From the NCBI RefSeq assembly GCF_022458985.1, contig NC_061782.1:19028172-19092171 (forward strand): a DNA stretch of 64,000 nt, read 5' to 3'. Positions 37,183-49,300 of the stretch are shown piece after piece. Source of the stretch: Mugil cephalus (Eukaryota > Chordata > Actinopteri > Mugiliformes > Mugilidae). The notes under the pieces are model-generated. The model was not told the DNA's origin and did not search any database. It saw nothing but the letters and a program-made list of their open reading frames with translations. The position numbers and the translations under genes are program-made. Numbering within the stretch: the first letter of the stretch is position 1; each line of letters starts with the position of its first letter.

Positions 37183-40100
37183 ATGCCAAAAATAAGGTGA
37201 GAATCACAATGTACGTCATTTTGACAACCATTTATCTTTATTGAGAGTATTATTTTGAACAACGCATCGCTGTTGCCTTTTATTCGACAGCTCAGACACA
37301 CTATGGGAGATCGCGGCGGAGGAGGTCCGCTGTCGGGAGGAGGACGAAGGGGAGACGGCTACCGAGAGGACCAGCGAGAGGACCGTGTTTCTGATGGGGA
37401 GCAAGTCTGGGGTATGTTTACTAGTCCCACACGAAAGGCAATACAGCACATTGGCTTTAGTTTTCGCTAGAAATCTCACATCTGCTTCTGTTTTAGGGTA
37501 AAACATCAATTCTACTCAGATGCTTGGACAGGTGAGAATGAATGCACTCACACACTTGTAGCACAGCATGTACGTAGGTGTTTCTTTCAGCGTGGAAGTT
37601 CAAGTCTTAGTTTTAGGAACCAGACCAGAGACTAGCACAAAGAGCTAGTTTTGGTTATTCTGTGGTTTTACACAGTAATGAGCACGTTTTTGTTTGTTTG
37701 TTTGTTTGTTTTGTTTTGTTTGTTTGTTTGTTTGTTTGTTTCTTCATCCACCAGAGATGAGCCATCTAAACCAACCCTGGCGCTGGAGTACACTTTCGGG
37801 AGACGGGCCAGAGGACACAACACAGTATGGGAGCTTTATTAATCTTTCAGACACTTTAAGGCTGAACACTGAAATTTATAAATTGAAGAAGTGTAACAGT
37901 AAAAAGAGAAGGAGTTGTGTTAACATCTACTCCCTGTAAAGAGATAAAAATGCTTAGCTTAGTATTAGGCCTACAGCATGCTGACCTGGTGTATGGTGGT
38001 GTATGCTATATTATTTAACTGAACATATTTGTTTCCTATTTCAGTAAACTTTTTTTATAGCGAGTAACATGCATGATAAAAATCAGGATTCTTCTTTCAG
38101 CCCAAAGACATAGCACATCTCTGGGAGCTGGGAGGAGGGACCTCTTTGTCAGACCTGGTCCAGATCCCCATCACTCCTGTCAGCATCAGGTAGGTCTCTC
38201 TCTTCTTAGACACATTTCTTGTGAGATGTTCAGTTCAGTTTTTGAATGAGAAGCTTCTCTTCTGTTCAGCCCATGAGGTATATCTTTAAAAGCTGCATAG
38301 TTTGAACAACAGTGTCATGCAGATGAAGGAATGGTGTTTTTCAGACTCAACACAGAGTCCTTCCTGCTTTTTCCCAGGTCGCTATCTCTCATCCTCATTC
38401 TGGACCTGTCCAAACCTAATGCTCTCTGGGGAACCATGGAGAAGCTGCTGCAGGCAGCACAAGCTCAGCTGGAGAAAGTCTTCACCCAGGCACAGCAAGC
38501 AGAGAAGGGCAAACCTGGAGCCAAACACCAGACACCTGCCCACTCAGCAACTCGTGTCTTACCCAAGGACTACCCTGTAAGACCACAGCTTTTCCAATGT
38601 ATAGATGAAAGTTGATTTTTTTTTTTTTGTCTGAGTGGAACTGGTAGATGTACCCTGAATTAAACCTGAGTCTGTTTACAGGACAGAGAGCTGCTCAGTC
38701 CTTTTCCTGTTCCTCTGCTCATCATTGGCAGCAAATACGACATCTTTCAGGTAAAACACTTCTTGTAATTTCCTTAAATATCTTTTAGGTATAGATGTTG
38801 GTGTCATCTGAGTAACAGGTTTAAGGGTGACAGTTTTATTCGTGTTGCAGGAATTTGACTCTGACAAGAAGAAAGTGGTTAGTAAAACACTGCGTTTTAT
38901 TGCCCACTACTACGCAGCCTCTCTGATTGTGAGTTCATGGAAGATTTTTCATTTATCATTTGTGTTGATTAAACCTTACTATTGTGCACATTTTTTACAG
39001 ATTCATTGTCTATTTGTTTCACACACAGTTATTTAGCCAGTCAATCATTTCGTTTCTGTGTCTGATCTTTTTATTAGTTTACAAGCATCAAGTCGGAGAG
39101 CCTCATGTCAAAAGCTAAGAGCTTCTTCTCTCACCTGGCTTTTGGTGTGGACAGAGGGTGAGGAGGATAACACAACAATGTGCACAGAGTAGTAGTGGAC
39201 AAGCGTTGTTACTTGCTTACAGTTGCATGCTTTTCAAAAGACAGGTCCCAAAGGATTATTAATACAACAGTTATTTAATGTTGGTAACTTCAGTGATGAA
39301 ATATTAAGTATTTGGTGAAACTGTTCATGTTGCTGTAAAGTGGTGTTTCATTATACACCGAGGTCATTTTGTAAAGTAGCCTAATGCCTATCAAGGATGC
39401 TATTTTCATTGATGATAGTAAGCATAAAAAATCATGGATTCGATCATAGCAAATGAAAAGCTCATTATATATGTTATACATTATTACACCGGTTTTAATA
39501 TTTCTTATTTTTCTTTTTCTTTTATATTGTGATCAGAAAAACTGTGTCCTGTGACTCCACCAAGCCTCTCATCATTCCAGCAGGCTCGGACTCATTCAGC
39601 CAAATAGGTGAGTACAGCGCCACCAAGTGGCCTGAAAGCAGCAGTGCAGTTAAATCAGTTTAAATCAAGACTACTTCACTGTGGTGTAAGAAACCAGATT
39701 TTGTCTGTTTTGACATTCAATGAAGTGATTGTGGAATATTGTGTTAAAACCATATCTTAATTCAGGCTCCCCTCCTACAACGGACGTGGACGTCATTTCT
39801 CGGCATGCTAAAACCCCAAAGGACCTCTGGAAGAAAGTGTACGAGAGTGTCTTCCCCCAGGAGGTTGTTTGGCCTCCAGTGGCACCTTTGTCTTTATCAA
39901 TATTGCAGTATTTGACCGATTTAGTCTCTAATGTTGGCGGTACAGAAGAATTCAGCGTTTCTTATTATTAATACAATGTTTCTGTCCATCTGACTGCAGG
40001 GTACCAGTGAGCAGAGGGAACTAAAGGATCCAGCCAAAGACCAGCAGTACAATGAGCCTCAGATTGATGCCATGAGAGCCCAGAAAGACCAGGTAGCTCA

Positions 40101-42585
40101 TCTTGACCAGCTACATGCTTGTGTTGTTTTACAGTCAGTTACAAAGCAAAGCTTACCTTTCACATATAATTTTGGACCAACTATACACTCACTATCCATC
40201 AGAAATTCAAGATCACGCACAACCCCAGGGGAAGTGGGTGTTCCATACATCCTGGTTTCATATACTGACGTTACCATTGTAGGTGCTTTCAGTAGTGCTC
40301 AGGGGTCATGGACACTCTCAGCAACGCAGTGTCCTAAAAGACAGACTGCAATGCAATGTGTCTTCTCAAACCTTTCACTCAGAACCAGCATGAACATTGA
40401 ACTTTTTCAGCAGTATTAGCTACAGTAGCTCGTCTGTAGATCGGACCACGGAGGCAAACATTTGTTCCCCATGTGCATCAGTGAGGCTTAGATGGCCGTG
40501 AACCTGTTGCCAGTTTACAACTTTTCCTGCTTTGGACCACTTTTAATAGGTCTGGACCCTCGCAGACACAGGAATGCTCAGCAAGAAAATGCTCTGACCC
40601 AGTTGTTCAAATTTCTCAGAGTCTCTCAAATTCTTCCACTACTAATAATATCTAATGTCTAATAGGACAAAATGTTCATTTGCTGCCTTGTTGCCTACTG
40701 ACTTACTGGTGACATAGTAGCGAGATAATCAGTGCTATGTACTTCGGCATAGACCAGTCGGCTCTAATCTTGTGGTTGAGTTCATGTTTTGTCTCTGCTG
40801 CTTTTCCCTAAGGCGTAGTGATATGCATGTACAGTAACAGCTTCCAGCTGTTTGCTTCCATTAAGAACATTTCTGTTTATAGATGATATGAAAGTTTACT
40901 TTGATGTAGTGAAGTCATAAAAATAAAAAAGGTGGATAGATATTAATTCCTTGCTCGATACAGTTGCATGACAAAACCAGCAATGAAGGAAAGAAGACAA
41001 ACTAGACAACTAGCTGTATATAGCTGTATATACAAGCAATTATATATCTTACAGCTGCCCACATAAACACACAATATAGCCAATAAAAGAAATTTTATTA
41101 TAAAAGAAGCAGAGTTGTGTTAACACTGAAGAATGTGTAGTTTGAGATTCTTTTTTCAGTTCAAGGTACTTAGAGTGAGACAAACTGTGTAACCGTGAGG
41201 TATTTCCCTTGGGATTGTATAGATAATATTTATCTAATCTAATCTACTGTGCAGTGTGTGAATGTTTGCTTGACGAAGACATTTCTAACGATCGAAATTA
41301 GGTTATAAAATCTTTCAGAAACACTTTGAACTTTCTTAAACAAGGGCAATGTTCTAGAGTAACCCTCTGATCTTCAGTAGCTTGTGTGCAGTTGTGTTTA
41401 TGATCTAGTCTCATTAACAGGCTCTCATATATCCTGTCACGGCCATAAACTCAGAGATTAGTTGTCTTATTGCTGATCTGCCACGCTGCCACTCTGTCAC
41501 TTGAACTGCAGTAACCTGCTGGACTCTCGTTTCACAAGCTGTTATCTCTGACTCTCGCCTGATGCTGGTCATCTTGCTCTACCATTGGATGGTCGGTTTG
41601 GCAGTTTATCCAAGTAGCCAAAGAGAAATTTGTGCTAAAGGTTTATTCCAGCTGCTGTTTGAGTTTGTGTACCCTTTGCCTTTTATGTATTTGTTCCGAT
41701 CATGTTTTTTTTTCTGGAAGATACATCCCTCTGATCATTCATAGAAATCCAGAAGGTTATTCAATGAAAATTAATGCATTTTTAGAAAAAGACAATTGTT
41801 CAAAGATGGTGTCTCCAGTCCCATAGAATGACAAACTATGATGTTGTGTGTGTTGTTTTTGGGCATTCATCTGTTGGATCAGATTTAATGGGGCTCTTTT
41901 TCCACGTGAGAGTTGGATGCGCATTACCATCATCACAATTTGGTCTTTGTCACAGTTACTCATCTCCTTCCACTCTTCCATCTTCAAACACACCAACACC
42001 ATTTTGTTGCTTCAAACACACCAACTCGTGGGACAAAATGTCCATTTGCTGTCTAATATACCCCACTCATTGACATGTGCCATGATAATGAGATAATCTG
42101 TGTTATTCACTTGATCAGTGATTATGACCTGATTAACTAAGACCAGTCAATGAGTTTTGAGAAAGACAGAACAGTCTCTCATATCCTACTTAGTTTGTGG
42201 AAAATTTTAAGCTACAAAGTAAATCACAAGTAAAAACACATTAGAAAATCTAGGAAAATAAAATGGGCTTTTAACATTTATGTAGAGTCCTACAGTACTT
42301 AGTACTAAAATGAAAGGCTACTTTTCCAGACTAGTTCCTGATAAATCACACGTTGCTGGTGTTATAAAGGTGTTATCTGTATCCTGTGTCTGTGAAAGAG
42401 AACATTCGTTCATCATATCATCTGATGAGTTTGCATGTGTTTCTGTGTGTGTTTCCAGTTACATCATTTTCTCTATATATTGCCTAATTTTTCGTGTCTG
42501 TTTGTCTGCCTCTGTTTTTCAGGAACTGGAGCAGTACAAGAGGAATGCAGCTAAGTCATGGAAGGGACTGGAGCTGGAGACATAA
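37183..42585 (+). CDS. dync2li1: Cytoplasmic dynein 2 light intermediate chain 1
   Basis: Dynein-2 subunit needed for retrograde intraflagellar transport and ciliogenesis (family knowledge). Thirteen exons: 37183-37196, 37291-37411, 37497-37531, 37755-37824, 38101-38189, 38378-38576, 38682-38750, 38851-38928, 39078-39157, 39537-39607, 39766-39863, 40000-40092 and 42523-42585. They join in frame to 359 residues (human 351). The start [17 protein letters not shown] matches the human MPSETLWEIA. A P-loop GSKSGGKT spans residues 41-48, followed by [37 protein letters not shown] and the C-terminal [20 protein letters not shown]. The first exon carries only 14 coding bases. AATAAA at 42751-42756. 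Confidence 0.96.
37687..37741. repeat. (TTTG)n microsatellite beside a splice acceptor
   Basis: An imperfect TTTG run of about 55 bp ends 13 bases before the dync2li1 exon 4 acceptor and so acts as part of its pyrimidine tract. Length variation here could affect splicing. Confidence 0.9.
39158..39536 (+). other. dync2li1: dync2li1 intron 9
   Basis: A 379-bp AT-rich intron with no recognisable element. Confidence 0.8.
40230..40790 (+). repeat. Dispersed fish repeat, larger copy
   Basis: It contains GTGCTTTCAGTAGTGCTCAG, GTGCATCAGTGAGGC, TTGGACCACTTTTAATAG and GACAAAATGTTCATTTGCTG in order. These are, from memory, segments of a common non-coding repeat in fish genomes. Related pieces occur at 31373, 41920 and 52590 in this window. 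The family has no recognisable protein here. Boundaries are approximate. Confidence 0.6.
41195..41250 (+). mobile_element. LINE-like 3' tail
   Basis: A short end resembling TTTCCCTTGGGATTGTATAG is followed by TATCTAATCTAATCTA, the pattern of a LINE 3' terminus with a tail of short repeats. It is 5'-truncated almost completely, so family assignment is weak. Confidence 0.45.
41920..42130 (+). repeat. Dispersed fish repeat, partial copy
   Basis: CATCACAATTTGGTCTTTGT, GACAAAATGTCCATTTGCTG and GAGATAATCTGTGTTATTCA correspond to the distal part of the repeat at 40230-40790, but the two differ enough to be separate insertions. Confidence 0.55.
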
Positions 42586-43386
42586 TCTGCTTTATTACAC
42601 ATATAAGAACATATATACAGTACACAGTTTGCATTATTTATTCACTGTTTTCCTTCATTTTTACTACTTTATACATAATTCATGCAACTTATTTAACAAT
42701 TAACTTTACAGACAAAGCTATTTTGTAATAATAACATGTCTTCTAAAAAAAATAAACATTATGAAAGCAGACATCACTTATTAGTGATAATTTACATGCA
42801 CAATATTTGAACAAAAGGGTGATACAGGTGCTATTTAATTTAAGCTGAAGGCTACAGATAGTTTACAAAGGATCGGTCATTGTTGGAAAGTAATTCAGGT
42901 CTTTAAAAAATCAGCATCAATATTTCTTATATTCTGTCTTCTGAAGCTAACTGACTTTAGCGTATTTGTGATTTGTTTTCAGTCTAAATTGGATTTTCTT
43001 TTTCCACAAGTTTGGTGTTACAGTCAATCAGAGGTGCACAGAAAATGGCAGATGCTTTTTTAAACGTGGATAATTAAAGGAGGTGTAATGATCAGAGAGA
43101 GAGAGAGTTATAAGAGACCATGTTAAGATTTCATTTTGAGTTTGATTGCTGGATTAAAATTGAACGTTGTTTTGTTTGTGACTATGATTGCACCATTAAC
43201 AGGTGGATTAACAGGTAGAAACCTACGCTTAAAAACTGTAAGTAAATAAGATATTTTAGGTTAAGCAGAGTAAGTAGAGAAGCAGGAGCCCCAATACTTA
43301 AGAGAACATCATACTGCAAATCAGCACAGGACCATGATGACCGAAGTTTGTCTTTCTGTTTCTGCCTCACATTTGTATCTGTGGTT
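42586..43386. other. Overlapping 3' flanks of dync2li1 and abcg5
   Basis: Two convergent genes end here. The dync2li1 AATAAA lies at 42751-42756. No equally clear signal for abcg5 was found on the minus strand, so the exact end of its 3' UTR is open. No other gene was seen. Confidence 0.6.
42751..42756 (+). terminator. Polyadenylation signal, dync2li1
   Basis: Canonical AATAAA 166 bases after the stop codon. Confidence 0.75.
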
Positions 43387-46300
43387 TCAGTGACGCGTGA
43401 GCCTGTCCCTGATCTTGAAGCTGATAATGCCCAGCACCAGTAGAGCAGGAAGGAAGGAGTAGAGAAGAATAAAGTCCAGTGTGTATCGGGATAGAGCACC
43501 AGGATAGCCCTGATCAATGATCTGACTGCCGTGAGTCAACGCACAGGCTCCTGGCAAGGGTCTGGTAGCATCTGAAACAAAGCAAGAGATCTCTGGTTTT
43601 ACGACTGTCTGCCCTTGAACACTGAACCCAAATGATATAAATCAGATTAAAGCGCTCCACTGTACTAATAAAATGTAGAATTGATAAATGAGAATCACTA
43701 ATAACCTTTATCAGTAGTATCCAGGGGTATAAGAAATGTTTAAAGACAACATGAAATGCACTTTTTCTATTATAATGACCAGTACCTTTTTGTTCTCAGT
43801 GCTGATAGATAGAAAAACAACTTACTGCATGTGAAGTCGAGTCCGTGGAACTCGGTGACTATGAGCAGCTCACAGCTGTACTTCTGGAAAGTCAGGTAAC
43901 TGAGCCACTGGAAGACTAATGGCATCTGCTGGGTGCTTCTGTTGTGAGGAAGCGGAGAGGAAAGTTAGCTGTAGCAACTATTATACCTTCACCTTTAACA
44001 AAAAACATAAAAATATTAAAATATCAAATGCTGAATTTACAAAGCAAATAAGAATGTTACCTCAGGAATCCAGATCCCACTAGGATCCCTGCAATATTGA
44101 GTAGAGCCACTCCAGTGTTGACCATGTTAGGGTCTTGCACTATTCCTAATAGCACCACAGTCAACAGCTCACCTTGGGAAATACGACATGAATAAAAATC
44201 AAGAGGTTAACTTAACATGATAAGCTAGAATGCAACACATTTGTATGATCACGTGTTTACTTATTTTTCTGAAATTTAAGGTTGTAGAGAGAGCTCAACA
44301 CGCTGCACTGTAATAAAATCCAAGCAAATAAACAAAACACAAACAAGTTACAAAAACGTCTCCGGGAATTTGACACCAGTGGTGTGTTTAAAATAATGTT
44401 GGTTCTTTCATTTTAACTTTCTCATCCTTCGTGCGCCTTTTGCTACTTTTAAATAACAATTATTCCCTCTCTTGACCATCTCTGACAATATTTCTGTTGT
44501 CATTTGTGCTACTTTCATTGTTTGTCTTGCTTCTGTTGTGAGTATTTGCATCCCATGTGTTGCCAAATTGATGAAGGCGTTTTCATTCCTTTGCCTGTGT
44601 TTTGTCTATTTGTGTTATTAAGCTGTGATGCGTTGTAGTCTCTTGGCCACCGTAGAAACTCAGTAATGTGTATGTAGCAATCAAAGCTCACCTATGATAT
44701 GCGGCACCAGAACTACAGCAGTGAAACACAGGAAGCGCAAAGTTTCAGGTTGCAGCCCCACTGTCCTGAGAAAAAAAAAAAAGTGTGTGTGACGCCCGGT
44801 AAACATCATCAAGGCAGTTTGAAAATGCAACAATACACACTTATACTCACCAGTAAAGGAAGGAGGTGAAGATAAACACACTCAGGATACTGAAGGGCAG
44901 GATGTGGAAGATGTAGGCCAAGAACATTTGCCATTTACTGTACAGGCCGTCCTGACTCTCCTGATCACTGATGGCTCGCAGCGCTGGGACTGTGGACAGG
45001 TAGAGGTGAATTGAATATACAGAAACCCAAGACGCTGCTTAGAACTTATAATAAACTCCCCCAAAAATGTGCTGAATGGATTTTACGTTTCTACTGATCA
45101 AACAAGTTGATTTTCAGCATCCCATTCAGGTATTTTGATTTTAGTGTATTTAAATTGATAACTAGAATTAACTTATGCTTAGGAATCCGAGACCTCTTCC
45201 AAGAAACCCTTATATAAACTTTTAAAGCTCCATGTGGTCTGTTGCTATCTATTTATGGTCCAGATGTGCAGATGTTCTTGGGTTTTATTCGGGCAACTCG
45301 GTGATCTTATTTGAAAGACATGCATTTAATTATTGTATCCTATCAGTTGTTATCCACGAGAGTCAAGGTCAGAATGATATCAGTCTACTTCTATCGGAGT
45401 ACCTGTGACTGTCTGGGTGTTCATGGAGTGCTGTTTGTGTCTGTGTTTCATCACCTATCTAATCTAATTTAGTTTTATTCGTGAGGTCCAGAGCCCTAAA
45501 GCTAAGATTTAAGACTGATAACCGAGAGATGGTGAGCAGATAATTACCTCAGTCAGCCAGTATCACTGTCCGTTTAAACGTTAAACATGGTTCAGGTATG
45601 AAATTAATGTCAGTATAGTTCATTTTAAAACGTGTGTTTTTAATTATTTGTAAAAACAACAGGAAGAATCAGGTGTAAAGTGGCTCACATGGCAGTGGGC
45701 CTGACATGTACCGCCTCAGAAATGTTATTATACGTAATAACAATTGTTCCAAAGTGCATTTTCTCATCCACGTCTCTCAGTGATACAAGTTCAAGTTTAT
45801 TTGTTTAGCATTTATTAATTTCGTCTCCAACATGAGAAGCTCAGTTCTAGTCGCAGTTGTTTGAAATGCACAGAGAAATTCAACACAAGCTGCATAATTA
45901 CAGAATGATGGCAGATATCACCACTGTTTCCGACTCTCTGCCACGACCTGATGCAGAAGTATAAACCTAGCTTAGGATTCAGCTTTGTTGAGCTGGTATA
46001 ATCACTTTATTTATGTACATACTAGAGAGACAGATAATATAAAGCTAGTATAGATACTTGGCTTGTTGGTTAAAAAGACACTGGTTCTCTTCAATAGATA
46101 AATACAGTACAAATAATTTTCCCTTGGAAAAAAAACAAAAAAAGAAACATTACGGGACATTTCTAACAAAACTATATAAGCCAGATTATATTATCTTTAT
46201 ACTAGGACTCCTTGAATGAAATCTGTTTTAATAGACATGTTTGTTTTATATTTGTTCTTATCTCCATCTCTATAATTCAACTCACAGCTCATCACTCAAT

Positions 46301-49300
46301 CTTTTACCTAATGATAGACACTGAAATCTCTTCATCACTTTCAACTCACTCACTTCTTTTTGCGTAAGGGAACATAAATACTGTAGTCCCCTTTCACCTA
46401 GTGAACAGGAGATAAGCAGGCTTACACTGCTGAGATAAAGATTTTTCAAGCGGAGTGCTAAACAAAGATAATGCATAGCCATAGTTATAGCCCCCACACT
46501 CCAGGGCTTCCATCATCAAATCCGCCTCATGTAGATATTTAATGGATGATGTGATCAGACACATGCAGTTTGATGTACTGTAGTGTTACCCAGACATAGT
46601 GTAAGCTCTGAAAGACTTCATACAAGGCTCCCGGCAAAACACAGCACAGACCTGTTACATTTATATATATGTATATATATATATGAAAAAAGAAGGAACC
46701 TAATTCACAATAACTTTGAGTTTTCACATTATTGTCTCTGTCCAGTTCCATAGTTGCTACTTTTCCACATTGAATACTTGTTTTTCTGTGTTGCCTTAAC
46801 ATTTTATACGGCTCTCGTTAAAATACTTAACACTTCAACATACCATCCCACTAGATAACATTAGGGCACTTCTTAGCAGACCAGATCGGACCCTGAATTG
46901 ACCTGAGAAGTTTGCCTTGATCATAACTGATTGGCTGGTGAAAACCAGATGCTTCTCAGCCTCACTGAGAGGCACTTAAAATGTGTGTGTGGAAGTCACC
47001 AAATATGGTTCCTTCACAATAAAGGGGTAGAAAACATATCTTCCCTCCTTGTGTGTAGATGTTTGGTTGGACTCACAGAGAGCGACAGCATTCAGCATCC
47101 CAGTGTAGGGCGAAGCGCCAATCATTTGATAGATGATGCCGATGCGGTCCTGCACTGCACCCTTGCTGACGTCGTTGTCTAGACGCATGACGAAAAAGGC
47201 CACAAACAGACCGTAGATCAGGTTCTGGGATAGACGCATCAGAACTCCCATCCGGTCTCTGGATAAGTTTCTTACAGTGCGCCTGCACACAAAACACATG
47301 TGGTAAATACATAGAAGCCTAATACACAGAAGTATAGCAGAGATCTGCTAATTTCATTAGGTCATTAATAAAGCAGAAGTGGTTTGAGAATTCTGGGACT
47401 GGAGGATCACCAACTCGTATCCCAGGGCTGATAGGAAGAAATGTGCAAAGGTGGACTGAAGAGCAAGAAATATACAAGCATTTCATACAATACATGGAGG
47501 ATGGTTATAAACTACACTTATCTGTTATATTCTGCTCAAATAATTTCTCCAAAATCTGAATTTGTCATTTTTTTTTTTAGACAGAACTTCAACACTGACC
47601 TAAGCAGAACTTCAAGTTTGGCAGCACCGCTGGGAGACTCTTTGCTCTTAAAGGGGATGGCTGGTTTGTCTGCCCGGTTCAGACTCTCCTCCACTTTTGT
47701 CAGCATGCTCTGGTAGATTGTTGAGCTCTGATAGGATGACGTGATCTCGTGCATGCGACTGAATGTGGCAGCCTCCCTCTCGCTACTGCGCGTGTCCACC
47801 GAGGTGAAGTCAACTGTAATTTTAGTTTAGTTAATTTTAATGTTAAGCAGTCAGGCTTCTGTGTATTCTCACATTACATGTCTTCTTTATTTGTTGTGTT
47901 TTGCGTAGCTGCTGTACACTGTACCATATATATCAAAGGGGTTGCAGTACTCTGGACACTCATATCCGCATTGACTGAAGAAGTCCACCATCTCCCCTGG
48001 CTGCCCGCAGAACACTAGCTCGCCTTTACTCATTATAGCGATCCTGCTGAACACCTTGGAGACAAAGGCACACGGCAGCAATTATATCTATCAACAAAAC
48101 TACAATAAATGTCTTTCATAATTAAAGAAAATGGTTAACTTTTCACTTTTTACTTCATACAGTTGTACACTAACTGTTTCTCCCATCTGTAATGATGAGA
48201 AAGAGATGCTGTCCTAGGGTTAGGGTTGGAGTTAGGCTTTAATTCTAATAGAACAGATGCGTAATGGACATTACTGAGTTGTCAAAAAGTTGTAGCAACC
48301 AATAACAGTTTAGTTGTACTTGCGTGTACTTAATGCTTGAGGGGGGAAAAAGTTTCATGTCAAAGTTTCTTTCTTCACTCATTCATCTCAGAAACCCACA
48401 TTGAAGAGCTCGGAGCGTGGTTGGTGGATGGTCACTATGACGATGCGGTTCCTCCTGGCCAGCTCTGCCAGCAGCACCACGATCTGATTGGCGGTCATGC
48501 TGTCCAGGCCGGTGGTCGGCTCATCCAATAGGATTACCCCTGCAACAACACCACCCAGGCTTGTCACATAGCGTGAACAGGAGAACGGCAGCGCAGAAAC
48601 TTCTTCTCGTGTGAGAAACTTTTAAATACACTTTTTATGAAGTGGCACATGCAGGACTCTCAGCGGGGCCAACTTAACTTGACTGTAGATAAGTGAGTTT
48701 TTTTTCTTAGTTAATTACTCTAATTAGGACAATTAAAAGATTGCCTCTTTGCATTATGAAAGAAGAGTGGAATTAGCAGATGCTTTAATTGTGAGATTAA
48801 TTCATTTCCTGGTTGATTGGAGAGGCAGCGAATGGGAACTCCTTATTACTGTGTGTGTGTTCATGGCCATTTTAATCCTGAATGAGGACTGAGACCCTCC
48901 ACCATCCCTGGAGGACTGCAGACCTGATAAACTACACCTGGGATGAACACACACACTGAAGTGGGTCTCTGCTCATTCCCTTCGTGGTGAGATAACCTAG
49001 TCCTTTATTACTCTTCTCCATCTCTCTCTCTGTCCCTTTCCTGTCCTTTCCTGTACTTCCTTCGTTCCCCTCTTACTTAGATCCTTTTGTTTCCTTCCAG
49101 TGTGGACTTAAACTCTCAGGGAGACACAGGTCATGTGCTGCACTTTCTCCCGTCTCAGTGGAAGGTCATGTTTCTGTCCGTCTTGCTTCCTATAGCAGTT
49201 ACAGTATAAAGTAAAGCTGGTGTGAGCATTTAGCCCGAGTCAGCCTCTGCCCTGCATGGTTGCCACTATTCACACCTCACTTGTGGCTTTTCGGGTGATT

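Larger units (their letters stand above)
40093..42522 (+). other. dync2li1: dync2li1 intron 12, repeat-rich
   Basis: This intron is far longer than the other dync2li1 introns because it has accumulated repeats: a roughly 550-bp copy of a dispersed fish repeat (about 40230-40790), a second partial copy (about 41920-42130) and a LINE-like 3' tail near 41195-41245 with ATCTA repeats. No coding exon was found. Confidence 0.75.

Noticed and set aside
37687-37741. Regular tandem pattern considered as a CRISPR-like array
   Set aside because: It is a simple TTTG microsatellite with no spacers, in vertebrate DNA.
46282-46497. 71-codon minus-strand frame in abcg5 intron 9
   Set aside because: Composition is protein-like, but no domain, splice sites or related copy could be identified; it may be a decayed repeat.
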